Shown: in pieces, positions 53,823-64,000 of the stretch
Layout of the letters: every line of letters begins with the position of its first letter
Position numbering within the stretch: the stretch's first letter is position 1
Assembly: GCA_036852015.1 (NCBI GenBank)
Contig: JAANDG010000630.1
Span: forward strand, 18,899 to 82,898
Length of the DNA: 64,000 bases
Direction of reading: 5' to 3'
From: Pelodera strongyloides
Taxonomy: Eukaryota; Nematoda; Chromadorea; Rhabditida; Rhabditidae
Program-made: the position numbers and the translations under genes
The notes under the pieces: model-generated
Databases searched by the model: none
What the model was told of the DNA's origin: nothing
Seen by the model: only the letters and a program-made list of their open reading frames with translations

Positions 53823-56800
53823 ATGTTGAGGTTTCAACTCTTGGTTTTGTCACTCGCCTTAGCGGTAAGCTGCATTGAAATCGTCAACCTGCCCGGACAA
53901 CCCACCGCTAACTTCAAGCAATACTCTGGATATTATGCAGCTGGACCGAATGGACATCATAGATTGCACTACTGGTAAGTTAGGACATGCCGTAAAGCTT
54001 CACCTATGGCGCAGCCGGTAGAGCGTCAAACTCAAGCGCAATAGGTCGATGGTTCGATCCTCGAGGATGTCGTGTGCACGCATTGATGTTGATGGTAGTC
54101 TAGCGGTATGACGTGTTTGTTTGTAAAACACATACTGAACGACAGCATTTCCTTCTGGGCACTTCAGGCACATAATGGAACGGTACAAGAATTTATTTAT
54201 AACAGCATACTCATAACTCTCTTTCAGGTTCATGGAATCACAAAGCAAGCCTTCGACAGATCCTCTGCTCCTCTGGCTGACCGGTGGACCTGGATGCTCT
54301 GGACTCTCGGCCATCCTCACCGAGTGGGGACCGTTCCTGGTAAGATTATTATATAATCAAATTCATATAAAAACCCGCTCTAGCTGAACCTAGATTAGAC
54401 ACCACAAGCTAGCTTCAAACAATCTGAAAAAATCATCATTTTTCACTTTTGTGTAAGTCGGCTGTGGTTCTTTTCAATAAGGCCAAACAGTAAGGGTGCC
54501 GGAGTGACCGTCCAACCAAAACTGCGGCCTTGCAGTGCCTAATAAGACCAGAGTTAGCACTATTACATTATGTTAATACAAAATCTTAGGTCAACCCCGA
54601 TGGAGCCACGTTGAGGTCCAACCCGTACGGATGGAATAAGAATGCCAATATTCTTACTCTGGAAAGCCCGGCCGGAGTTGGATTCTCCTACGCCACGGAT
54701 GGTGATAATTCAGCCAACGATAATCAGGTACGAGGGAATAAATTCTTTTTTATTATCTTTATCAAAATTTAAAGAAAGTCAGTTAGTGCACATGGCGTTT
54801 TTAAAGGGAGTGTCAATTTGTTCTCAAGTTCTCTACTGCTTCGAATTACTATCGAACTTCGCTAAGATAAAGTTTATACTGTTTGTAATGGTTGCAAAAT
54901 TAGAATCTCCCTTTACGTGTGTAGCCTTATATTACGGGCTGGTCGTGGCTGCCAATCGAAAGAATCCTTATCAGAGCATCATTTTATCAAATGAGAAAGT
55001 GCTGGCGAGCTTCCATTCGAAGTGTGTATCTCTTCTGAATTTAAAGCGAAATTCCGGCCGGTTTTTGAAACTCATCGTGGACAACTAATTTCTGACGTAC
55101 TTATGATAATTTGTTCGAATTTAGCTCGATTTTTTATTCTAATTTATGTTCATTTGCATAAGCTGCGTAATATGCTGGTGTACTCGATGTGTTTCAAAAA
55201 CCGGCCGGTATTTCGCTTTACATCTTTTGCTGTCTAAATTCAAAGCAATAAGAACACCGGCAACGTGTAGAAGTAGCTGGTGACTTCTATTCATAGCGAT
55301 GGTGAAACGTATGTTGGGTATCGGCGATTCAGGCACAAAAAGGAACATGCACTGTCAAAAACCACGTGTTATACCACTTTAAAGACTCTGACTTGCAGAC
55401 AGCCACCGAGACTTGGGAAGCACTGAAGGCTTTCTTCACCGAATTCCCACAGTACGCCGTCAATGACTTCTACGTCACCGGAGAATCCTACGGTGGAATC
55501 TACGTGCCAACACTTGTGCAATCTATCCTTGATAGACAGAGCATTTTCAAGATTAACATTAAGGTGAGTTAGGTACTCAGATGAGTTACCCTCCAATTCA
55601 CCCTAGTTGTGAAACTACAGGATTCTGCATACATGAGCACCAGGGAAGGGAACTGAACCAGTGAACTTTGCAAGGGCAATAAACCAGGTACTAAACTCTG
55701 TGCTCAAGTCTAGCTGTCTTTAGTCGTCATCAATAGATCTTTGAAATACTCCTTTATAGGGTTTCGCTATCGGTAACGGAATGGTAAATGGTGATTTGGA
55801 CACCGATGCTTTGGTACAATTCACACACAAACACGGACTTATCGATGAGGCGTGAGTTTGCTGCATGTCTAGATACTACAAAACAACATGAAGCCACGCC
55901 CCATGTTTCCCAAGAACCCTTGCAGTTCAAGGCAGTAAATTTGAATGAGTTTTACGACTTTTCTTTCAAGGAATGTATGTAACAAGACGGCCATGGCGGC
56001 CCATTCATAAGAAACGTCTGAATCGTATCTTCCAAGTCTATGTACTAAAATGCGATTGCGCTTACTTTGAAGAGAGGGACTACTTATATGCTTATACCAA
56101 ACACCTGAAACGAAGAATTCCGTTTCGTTCACACAAACAAAAAAGTAAACTATTCTCCTTTATATAATAAGATAGTCCTTGCCTAACAGCTTGATTGTGA
56201 ATAAGTAGCATCGCCTGATTGCTTAAATGAATCGAACCCCGCTTATTTCTTTCTACAAAGGGTTATTTCAAAAAAAACATGTTTATTTTACAAATTTCAG
56301 TCTCTTCAAGAAAGCGCAAACCCAGTGTTGTTCAAATGGAGACACAGACGACTGCCCGTTCCATAAATACGACGTGTGTTTAAAGTGATATGACCGCTGG
56401 GTTTTTTTTTTGAATCTTGGATAACAACATCCCTCTTGTTTTTACCATTCAATTAGTTGCTAACAAAGTAAAATAGGAGAACCACCTAAATATAAGCCAC
56501 ACTATCACGTACAAGTGGTGCAAAGTGTACTTGACAATGTCACGGCGTGCAAGCGGCATCGTTACGGCGGACAACTTTCACGTCAGAAACCAACGGCGTG
56601 CCACTTTTTCCCCGCCGCATTCACGTCGTGACGTTTCCGCTTGCACGCCATGTTTCACATTGAAAACCATCTGAAAATCTGATGGAAATTATAGTTTTCC
56701 CATTCATAGAGTGGATTCTGCGGTGATTTCGTCAACACGGCAATGATGTGCGCTTGGTGAGAAAATTTGAAAATTAAACTTTTTTAAAATTAAAGCTTTA

Positions 56801-59800
56801 CTTTACTTATTACGAGAGACAGAGCAAAATGGTACACAGCATAGGTGCATAGGAATCAATCGGTATATTGATTATTTCGGTCGTTTCCGTGCTTATTTAT
56901 TATTTTTTATTTGTGGAGCAAAAATCTAGTACGTATGCACCTCTTCAGTTGTATATATGAACACCCGGCAATGTATTTTTCACCAGAGTGTAATAAATCC
57001 ACTTTGGTAACAAGGATTTATTTACTTCATATAAGCTGTAAAATATGATGAATATGCATGCGACCATATCCCACAAAGTAGATGTGTCAAATCCTCTACT
57101 ACTTAATTGCATGCTGATGTGCGTATTTAAAACCTACATAAAAACTTACTTATTTAATTTATCAAAAAATATATTAGGAAATATTAATTTGTTTGTATTT
57201 TAGGGGAGGCCAGTTGAACCCTTACAACCTTTACCAAGACTGTACTAACCAGGGTGGAGAACTGCCAAAGCGATTCGTACTAGACGCCAAGAGAAAGACC
57301 GGAAAAGCGCCGAATGTGGTAAGTTGGTTGACTTTTTAAAGCGAAAGAACACCAGGTTTGTGAAAATGTCATACAACGCTGTTCACGTGTATTACAAGTA
57401 TGCGCCTTGTGCCATTCTTTGTAGGAAAAGAAAAGGGAAAGTTACCCTTTAGTTCATGGCTGTAGATTACAAACATGTTGTCATCATACATTGCAAAACG
57501 ACAAATGCAGCAAGAGAAAGCCAGCTATTTTGAATTTTAAAAGCGGTATGACACCCGGTTTTGTAACGTATGTTAGGCTATTCCCATGGAGTACATGAAA
57601 ATGGTATGCACATTTACATACAACATATGGGACTGCTATCGTCCAACATACCTTTTGTAAGGTATCAGTGTCTGTGTGTGCCTATGTTATAGACTATCCA
57701 TATAAACATCTAGCACAACCGGTGCACACCCCGATAAATGATTTGGCTACTATGTATTGTTATTTCCATTATATAAGGCAATACATACACATCGACAATA
57801 CGACAGAATAATACTACGAGTGGGCTGGCGACTCTCGTATTACACTTTCAAAAACCAGCTGTTATATCGCTTTAAAGGGGTAGGGCCATTAGAATTACAT
57901 GTTCTATTTTTTCTCCTTCTTTTCGGACCCGAGAAGAACGCGTGGGCTTGCTTAAATAGTCAATCCGGATTTGTAGTATTCTGGTGAAAATATACGTTTC
58001 AATGTGTTCAGATATAGAATTAAAGCGATACATATGTACTATATTTTTTGCCCACATTAAGTACCAGGAAAGCGGATAATTGTCGAAACCGGCGAAAGCC
58101 CTTCGTTGGCCCACCAAATGGTTTTTACCGAAAAACCCTATCTTGCGACAGGTTGATGACCATTTGGTGACCATCTGATGACGGTTCTCGACTAAACTTG
58201 GTCACGAGTTGGTCACCAACTGGGCAGGCCCACGAAAAAAATAGTGAACCGTATCCACGTGGGTTCATCCATTTCCTATGATCGAACAATATTTATTGTC
58301 TAGGGGAATATCCAGAGGCCAGAGGAAACCACTAAAACAAGCGTGCTTGTAAAAAGACATGGAAATTGTAGTATGTTTTCAAAGTATCCGAAAAAAGCAG
58401 TGTGATTCTGTCAAGACTACCGTATTTTTGCACGAAACCTGCATATATAATAGGAAAAATTTAAAAATATTCTCGTGAGGTTCCAAAATACGGTAAATTT
58501 TCAGCATACTTTGAAACCCCATTAAATAGATAATAAGTTTATCGATCCATTTCTTTTCAGTTTGGTACGGTACCTTGCATGGACGAATCCGCCGTTACCA
58601 ATTATCTCAACAACAGAAATGTTAGACAAGCCCTTGGCATTCCCGGACTCCTACCACCGTGGTCCATTTGCAAGTTGGTACTTTTATTTTTTTTTTCCCC
58701 GCAGAAAATGAGGCGCCGGGCGTGTGCCGCGTGACCTGTGACGGAATAGGCCTGTGCGGCGGAAACATGGCACACTTTTTGAAACATGGCACACTTTTAT
58801 ACATTTCAGTGACGACATCAACGAGAACTACGGCCGTATGTACAACGATATGACTCCTCAAGTCAACAATGCCATTGCTGCTGGACTTAGGGTAAGAGCT
58901 AAACTAGTTTATTCCACAGCACGGTAGTGTAATGAATCGCGAGGTAAAGACTTTGGTAAGATTCCTACGTGATCGATATGTATTTGAAACAAAGCTAATT
59001 TTATTTCTGAGCTGCTTTACCGCTTTTCTGTATTCATTATGTCTATTTTTACTTCAACTACAGACTCTTAGCACTTATCAGAAGAGAGAGAGAGAGAAAG
59101 AGAAAGAGAGAGAGAGAGAGAAAGAGAAAGAGAGAAATGCTTATAATCCTACAAATTTGCGTTACATTTATTTGTTCCAGGTGATGCTCTACTATGGAGA
59201 TGTGGATATGGCATGCAATTTCTTCATGGGACAGAAGTTTGCCAATCAACTTGGACAGCCGGTATGTTTTATAACAAAACAAGTGATTCTTAGTGGTGCG
59301 CGGAGTTCGCGCGGTGACAGGTTGGAAACAGTGAGCCCCCACTCTTCGCCAAGTTTTCGCGAAAGAGTAGCACTCACTAGACCTGGCGAGAATCTTACAA
59401 CGTCTGGGCGAGGCGACGAGTGCAGCACGGTGTAGACGCGCTTATTTTGTTCTCCGCGCACTATCAGAGATTCATGTTGAAGGAGCCTGAACACGTAATT
59501 TGAAATTTAGTGATTCACTTCCCGCCGTACGTTAAGGGTGGGCGCTTCATATTATTTAAGTTGTAGTATTCCCGGCAGTATATTCCGCATCCGTAAGCGT
59601 GACAGTTCCCCCCCCCCCTTTAAAGTACAATTTGCACAAAATTCCCTTTAAAATTATTTAAAGGGTCAGGCCCATTGAAAATTACCCCTATTTTTGATGA
59701 TTCCATCTGATTCTTTATGTCAAATATAGTAAGATACGATATTTTTCTAATTTTCAAGCGCAAAATTCACGCAGTATTCATCAATTTACCAGTGCCAGTC

Positions 59801-60634
59801 ATACCCAACTATTCATCGCAGTTGTCACGTCCTTTCGCGCTCATTGGGCAATATGCTCTATTGGGCGTGGCAATTCCGATATTGGCCAATCAGCGCGAAT
59901 GGGCGTGCCAACTGCGATAAATAGTTGGGTATGAGTGCCCACGGTAAATTGATGAATAGTGTGTGAATTTTGCGCTTGAAAATTAGAAAAATATTGCATC
60001 CTACTATATTTGACATGGAGAACCGGATGGAATCATCAAAAATAGGGGTAATTTGAAATGGGCCTGACCCTTTAATAATATTAATTTTTGCCCATAAAAT
60101 AGTTATTTTCAGTTGAAGGCTGCGAAGCGTGCTTACATGGTACAAGGACAAGTTGCCGGTTATGTAACAGATTATGGAGCATTGAAATATGTAACCGTGA
60201 AGGTACGTAATCGCATTTGACAATCACACATAACTTATTTACATATTGTTTAAAACTTACAGCAGACACTATACTCCGATGTAGTGTACGCAACTTACTG
60301 CACGACTACTTCAAGATTATCGGTCTGATTATATTCAGTTGCATACAACATATGGGAATGTACATGCCCCAACGTTTCAAAAACCGGCTGCTATTTCGCT
60401 TTAACATATATTGTTTCATCGGCTGAAGCTTTATAGAGATGGTTCCAACAACTATGTTTATATGTATTTATTTGAAGATGGCACCAGACTAGTGCTTACT
60501 TTCAAGGAACCTTTGCATATTTAGTGATAATCAATATGCTTATTTTTCAGGGTGCTGGTCACATGGTTCCCACCGACAAACCTCCAGTCGCCGTTCATTT
60601 ACTCACAAGTTTCTTAAACAACAAGACGATCTAA
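53823..60634 (+). CDS. Secreted/lysosomal serine carboxypeptidase (peptidase family S10)
   Basis: Twelve exons: 53823-53974, 54228-54339, 54590-54727, 55399-55563, 55760-55851, 56301-56375, 57204-57318, 58561-58673, 58810-58891, 59181-59261, 60113-60202, 60551-60634. They give 1299 nt, 432 residues, all phases matching. [17 protein letters not shown] is a signal peptide. S10 hallmarks follow in order: [16 protein letters not shown] (oxyanion region), [11 protein letters not shown], the catalytic Ser in [12 protein letters not shown] (Ser164), [20 protein letters not shown], the catalytic Asp in [10 protein letters not shown] (355/357), and the catalytic His in [12 protein letters not shown] (His409). 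Family members cleave C-terminal residues at acid pH in lysosomes or after secretion, cathepsin A-like. The triad is complete, so it is probably active. Exon 6 uses the donor GTGTTT at 56376, required by phase. Introns carry MITEs and a tRNA-like fragment. AATAAA at 60741-60746. Confidence 0.94.
54001..54070 (+). pseudogene. tRNA-like fragment in carboxypeptidase intron 1
   Basis: The A box TGGCGCAGCCGGTAGAGCG and B box GGTTCGATCC are intact and correctly spaced for a tRNA with a longer variable arm. The anticodon stem around CTCAAGC and the acceptor arms do not pair. Most likely a tRNA pseudogene or tRNA-derived SINE; it may still bind TFIIIC. Confidence 0.5.
55044..55218. repeat. MITE family A copy (175 bp)
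   Basis: Begins AAGCGAAATTCCGGCCGG and ends CCGGCCGGTATTTCGCTT, flanked by TA, in carboxypeptidase intron 3. One of the best preserved copies. Confidence 0.9.
55982..56172 (-). mobile_element. Helitron-like element, degenerate copy in carboxypeptidase intron 5
   Basis: The 5' end on the minus strand, TCTTATTATATAAAGGAG (56172 downward), is intact. The 3' end is a decayed form of the AGACGGCT...GCC terminus near 55982-56000. Interior words (GAAACGTCTGAATCGTATCTTC) are shared with the piece starting at 21596. Confidence 0.5.
59661..60072. repeat. MITE family F, copy 2 (412 bp palindrome)
   Basis: Begins AAGGGTCAGGCCCATTG and ends ATGGGCCTGACCCTT, flanked by TA, in carboxypeptidase intron 10. 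Close to the pmt-1 intron copy (15622-16037) in length and sequence, including ACCCAACTATTCATCGCAG and inverse. Confidence 0.9.
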
Positions 60635-61617
60635 AATATTGATCGGATTTTCGCCGAATGTTATCTATTTATCGATTTATCGATTATTTAAATATATGTA
60701 CATTGCGCAACTCGATCCACTCAGCTTATGAAATGATTGTAATAAATTTTTCTTTTTTTCTGTATATTGGTACTAGAGAGCGAGACAAATTATGCATAAA
60801 AACATTATCAAACAAGTGTTCTTAATAATCATACTGTTCCTTTCACTCGTATTTTAAAAAAAAAGCTTGCGACAATATTACTGTATTATCATACTATCAT
60901 ACTGCGCTGTGGTGATTATTGTGGGTGCACTTTTTAGGATATGTTAGTTTGGTAGATTCGTATTCCTTCAGATATAATAACAATGTATTACATCAAGAAG
61001 GTGCGCACAAAAAGCCGATATCTATGATGTAAAGAGAAACACCGGCCGGTTTTTTAAACACTTCGAGTGCACCAGCATTCTTCTGCATCTTATGCAAATG
61101 AACATAAATTAGAATAAAAAATCGAGCAAAATTCGAGCACCTTTGCATAAATACATAAGAATTCAGCTGCTCCGGTCAGTATTTTGCTTTAATTATATAG
61201 AATCCTGCTGAGCCGTGGAAAACAAAATTCAGATCCGGATGTTGATAAGTACAATCATGATTTGGCGGATAAAAACCGTGAAACTTCTTTTTGTCCATCG
61301 CAAAAAGTTGTCACGGCGCTTGGTCTGTCCCCGTGATAATGAGGTCAATTTCATTTTCAAACTTTCTCCAAATCCTAGTCGGTTGTCCAAATCTATTTAA
61401 TAATATAATTTGATTCCTATAGTATTCAGATACTTGACTTATTATTTATCAGTATCTCTGGGAGCAATTAGAGTTTCTAATTCACATTCACCCATTAGTT
61501 CCTCGTTGACATAATGGTGCCGTTTCTGTAGGGTACCGTTTGGCTTCCTGAGTTTTTTACCTTAGCATGTTGTATTAATAACTCTTTATATTAAAATAAT
61601 AATGTTTTTATTTCAGT
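60635..61617. other. Intergenic between carboxypeptidase and the last gene
   Basis: A gap of about 980 bp holding the carboxypeptidase poly(A) signal (60741-60746), an A-family MITE (61032-61189) and otherwise AT-rich sequence with no exon seen. It ends in TTTATTTCAG before the next start, a likely trans-splice acceptor. Confidence 0.55.
61032..61189. repeat. MITE family A copy (158 bp)
   Basis: Begins AAGAGAAACACCGGCCGG, flanked by TA. The right arm is partly deleted (TCCGGTCAGTATTTTGCTT) but ends correctly. Confidence 0.8.
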
Positions 61618-63878
61618 ATGAAAAGGCTACAATTGTTGGTCTTTGCAATTTTCTTGGTCTTCTCGCAAGCGAAAACATGTGACGATGGAATTGATAATAT
61701 ACTTGTTGGCGTAACAACGGACCCTGATGAAGATAATTGTAAGAGAAAATTATTTTATCCATTTATCCATTAATTCCGTGTGTTAGAGTTGAGTATGTCC
61801 AAAACCATAACGGTTCTTCAACGAGCCGTTCACGTTGAACTTAACAATTCCGCCTACCGTATACCTTATGGCCAAGTATTAGACCGTACGTTTACCTACC
61901 AACGCTACCAACGAAGCAATTGAACATTTTTAAAATACAAGGAAAATAGTATCAGGCCAGGTAAAAGATAGGAAATGGGACTGCAAGGGTTTTCTTCGGA
62001 CTGTTAATAAAGTACCAACTAGAGCTCTTCCTTAGACATTTACGATTTTAAAGATTCTTCACTCATAAAAGTTGTTTAGCAATCGAGCCCTACGATGTTC
62101 AAATTCACAATCTCACCTTGCTCACGTACAATAATTTCCGTAAACCGTCGTGTTTCTTGGACAAGCCTTCCATTAGACTTCCCGGGCAGCTCAAGCTTAT
62201 TTCAGGTAAGGTAATTGAGAAAGAGAGCAATGTTATAAAGGCTAAAGGTACTCGCGTTTAGCAGAGAATTGAACTGAATTTCCCGTATGTCTGTATGTCT
62301 GTCTTATCTGTTTATGTATGTCTGCCTGTCACCGGACTGCCCGGGGACGCTGCTCTTGAGGCAGCCGGCATCGGTGGCATTTCTACTGGTAAAGCTAGCG
62401 GTACAAATATTACAAAATGTGCTTCAACGAAACTAGACTGCACTATTTCACTGACTTTTTTCTTTAGGTATTATCGAAATTCCCGAAGACTACGACCTGG
62501 ACTTTGCCTATATAAAGGTGGGAAATTACTGAACTATATTACACAATTTACAATATATGGATTTTACGAAGAGCATACATAAATAAACTGAAATGAAACA
62601 CTGCTGGAAGCTATTCGCAGAAATGTAAGTCGCTGCTGCAAACCACAGTGTGTCACAGGTGTGTTCCGGTTGGCACTTTGGTCACCATGGAATATCCCTT
62701 TAAATTTACCCCATTTAGCTCACTTCCAAAAAGGGTGGCGTATTCTACTGCAAACACGGAAAGACACATCATCCGATGATAGTCACTAATGAAATGTGGT
62801 ACGTCCTCTCAGTATCTATAAGTTGCCAAACATAATTTTTTATACTAATAATAAGTTATAAAGAATTGTATCCCAGAAGAATTCGAGCATCGAACAATTC
62901 TAGCTATTTTTCTGGAGACCTCGGCATCCTTGAATAAAGAAGCCCGCTGTTGAAGTGTGAAAGTTTAGTAGTAAACATTTTTTGAGAGCCTAAGGTTGCC
63001 CTGAAGCAAAGAACTAAAATTACAATATTTCCTTCAGTACTTATTTGGTGTCCGATCTTCTGAGTCCTGAGCTCGTCGAGCTATTCTCCAAAGCTGGCAC
63101 GTACGATATTGCAGAGCTAATGGAGGAGAAGAAGGTAGTACAATTCATAATGGTTAGGGTTAAAGTTAAGGGCTAAGGGATCATACCCTACCCACGGATA
63201 TGGCTCATCACTATTTTATTAGAGTCGGTGGTCATATACTAAAAGAAGGGGGAAATACCAGGAAACCCAAAAGTAAATACCACCACAATATACCGTAGTC
63301 ACTCACAAGTAAACGATATTGTTCTATCACATAAGTAATTCTTTTCATAAATTTCAATATATTCAGATGAAAACTTGGATCGCACTCCCGGAAACGCCTT
63401 CAATGTTGGGAATTAGCACCTACGACTTGATCAAGGTAATATTGTTTACGACTTGACGACCACGAGACTTGATTGATAAATTATTACTGCCCATTGTCTT
63501 CTATTATGATGTTTTACTTACAACTAGTACTTCTATTTCCTACTAACAGTAAATTACTGTTGGTACATCAAAGGGACGGGCATGTGACGAGCTTTTCAGA
63601 CTCCCAGATTTTTCTAATAAACATAATACATATCTTTCTATGTCTTTTTTTTTATTCTATTTTTATACATATTTCTTTGTCTTTTACAATCCTGCCGAAA
63701 GCTACCGTACTTTTATACATACAGCTGCCAAAGACTACGGTAATTCCAGGGCACCTATCAGCTGTTCGCCGAGCTGGTCATTGGCGATACAGTACTCACA
63801 AAGATGGTGATTGGTGGAGAGGATGTGGTCGATCTTTTAGAAATCGATAAGAAACCAAGAGTGATCATTGGACTTTAG
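61618..63878 (+). CDS. Small secreted protein, possible ML/GM2-activator-like domain
   Basis: Seven exons: 61618-61738, 62080-62205, 62468-62517, 62719-62798, 63038-63134, 63367-63435, 63750-63878. They give 672 nt, 223 residues, phases matching, with TTTCAGT before the ATG. MKRLQLLVFAIFLVFSQAKT is a signal peptide, followed directly by CDDG. The rest has few cysteines, alternating hydrophobic strands (VQIHNLTLLTY, RLPGQLKLISG, DLDFAYIK), FYCKHGKTHHP, and near the end SMLGISTYDLIKGTYQLFAE. The order (CDxG start, LPG-x-L-x-L strand, then a K/T-G-x-Y-x-L strand pair near the end) and the size resemble GM2-activator/ML lipid-binding proteins, but the similarity is weak and rests on pattern only. 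It may simply be a nematode-specific secreted protein. Intron 2 holds an open stretch (about 62336-62388) with donor GTAAAG but no acceptor I can place. AATAAA lies about 15 bp after the stop. Confidence 0.7.
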
Positions 63879-64000
63879 ATACTGCATTTAAATAAAACCA
63901 GTGGCAATTAAGATATATTTTATTAATAAATGGTTATTTTCATTGGTTCATCTGATGTTGACTACTGTTATAGATACTTTACAAAAATCAATAGCGAGCG

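Noticed and set aside
58932..59435. 167-codon plus-strand ORF
   Set aside because: It contains the carboxypeptidase exon 10 in a different frame plus a GA-rich tract; the true exon frame is the one with [10 protein letters not shown].

Overview
This window comes from a nematode nuclear genome, most likely a rhabditid close to the Caenorhabditis/strongylid side. The evidence is an AT-rich sequence with many short introns ending in TTTCAG-like acceptors; a clear PMT-1 phosphoethanolamine methyltransferase; a cuticle-type collagen; a DMSR-type FMRFamide-related peptide receptor; an interstitial array of the nematode telomere repeat TTAGGC; and a 22-mer differing from the nematode SL1 spliced leader at one base. 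The genes were assembled by hand from exons with matching splice phases, because single open reading frames do not show them.

Layout. 1-4.7 kb: an intact Penelope-like retroelement ORF (minus strand) with an N-terminal GIY-YIG domain, plus a hammerhead-ribozyme-like core and 92-bp tandem repeats. 4.8-6.5 kb (+): the 3' four exons of a Ras-superfamily GTPase with an RGK-like C-terminus; its 5' half is not in the window, so the retroelement probably sits antisense in one of its introns. 6.5-14 kb: repeat-rich intergenic DNA with a (CA)n tract, the telomere-repeat array, an SL1-like sequence, tRNA-Ala(TGC) and a small Helitron-like element. 14.1-22.4 kb (+): pmt-1, 14 exons, introns packed with hairpin MITEs and Helitron-like copies. 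22.4-36.8 kb: mostly non-coding, with a possible minus-strand gene end at 24.4-24.6 kb and a collagen-like GC-rich fragment at 26.4 kb. 36.8-40.4 kb (+): DMSR-like GPCR, 8 exons. 43.4-51.0 kb (+): collagen with an N-terminal membrane anchor and furin-like site, 14 exons. 53.8-60.6 kb (+): secreted serine carboxypeptidase (S10), 12 exons with the full catalytic triad. 61.6-63.9 kb (+): small secreted protein of possible ML/GM2-activator type, 7 exons.

The genes are unrelated housekeeping, signalling, cuticle and secreted-enzyme genes. They share orientation (+) but not a pathway, and no operon is evident: gaps are 1-14 kb. The most striking feature is mobile DNA. At least seven families of palindromic MITEs with TA target sites occur, often abutting each other and sharing the junction TA; one run of four lies in pmt-1 intron 2. 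Other items are a permuted-domain Penelope-like element, non-autonomous Helitron-like elements, and tRNA-derived fragments.
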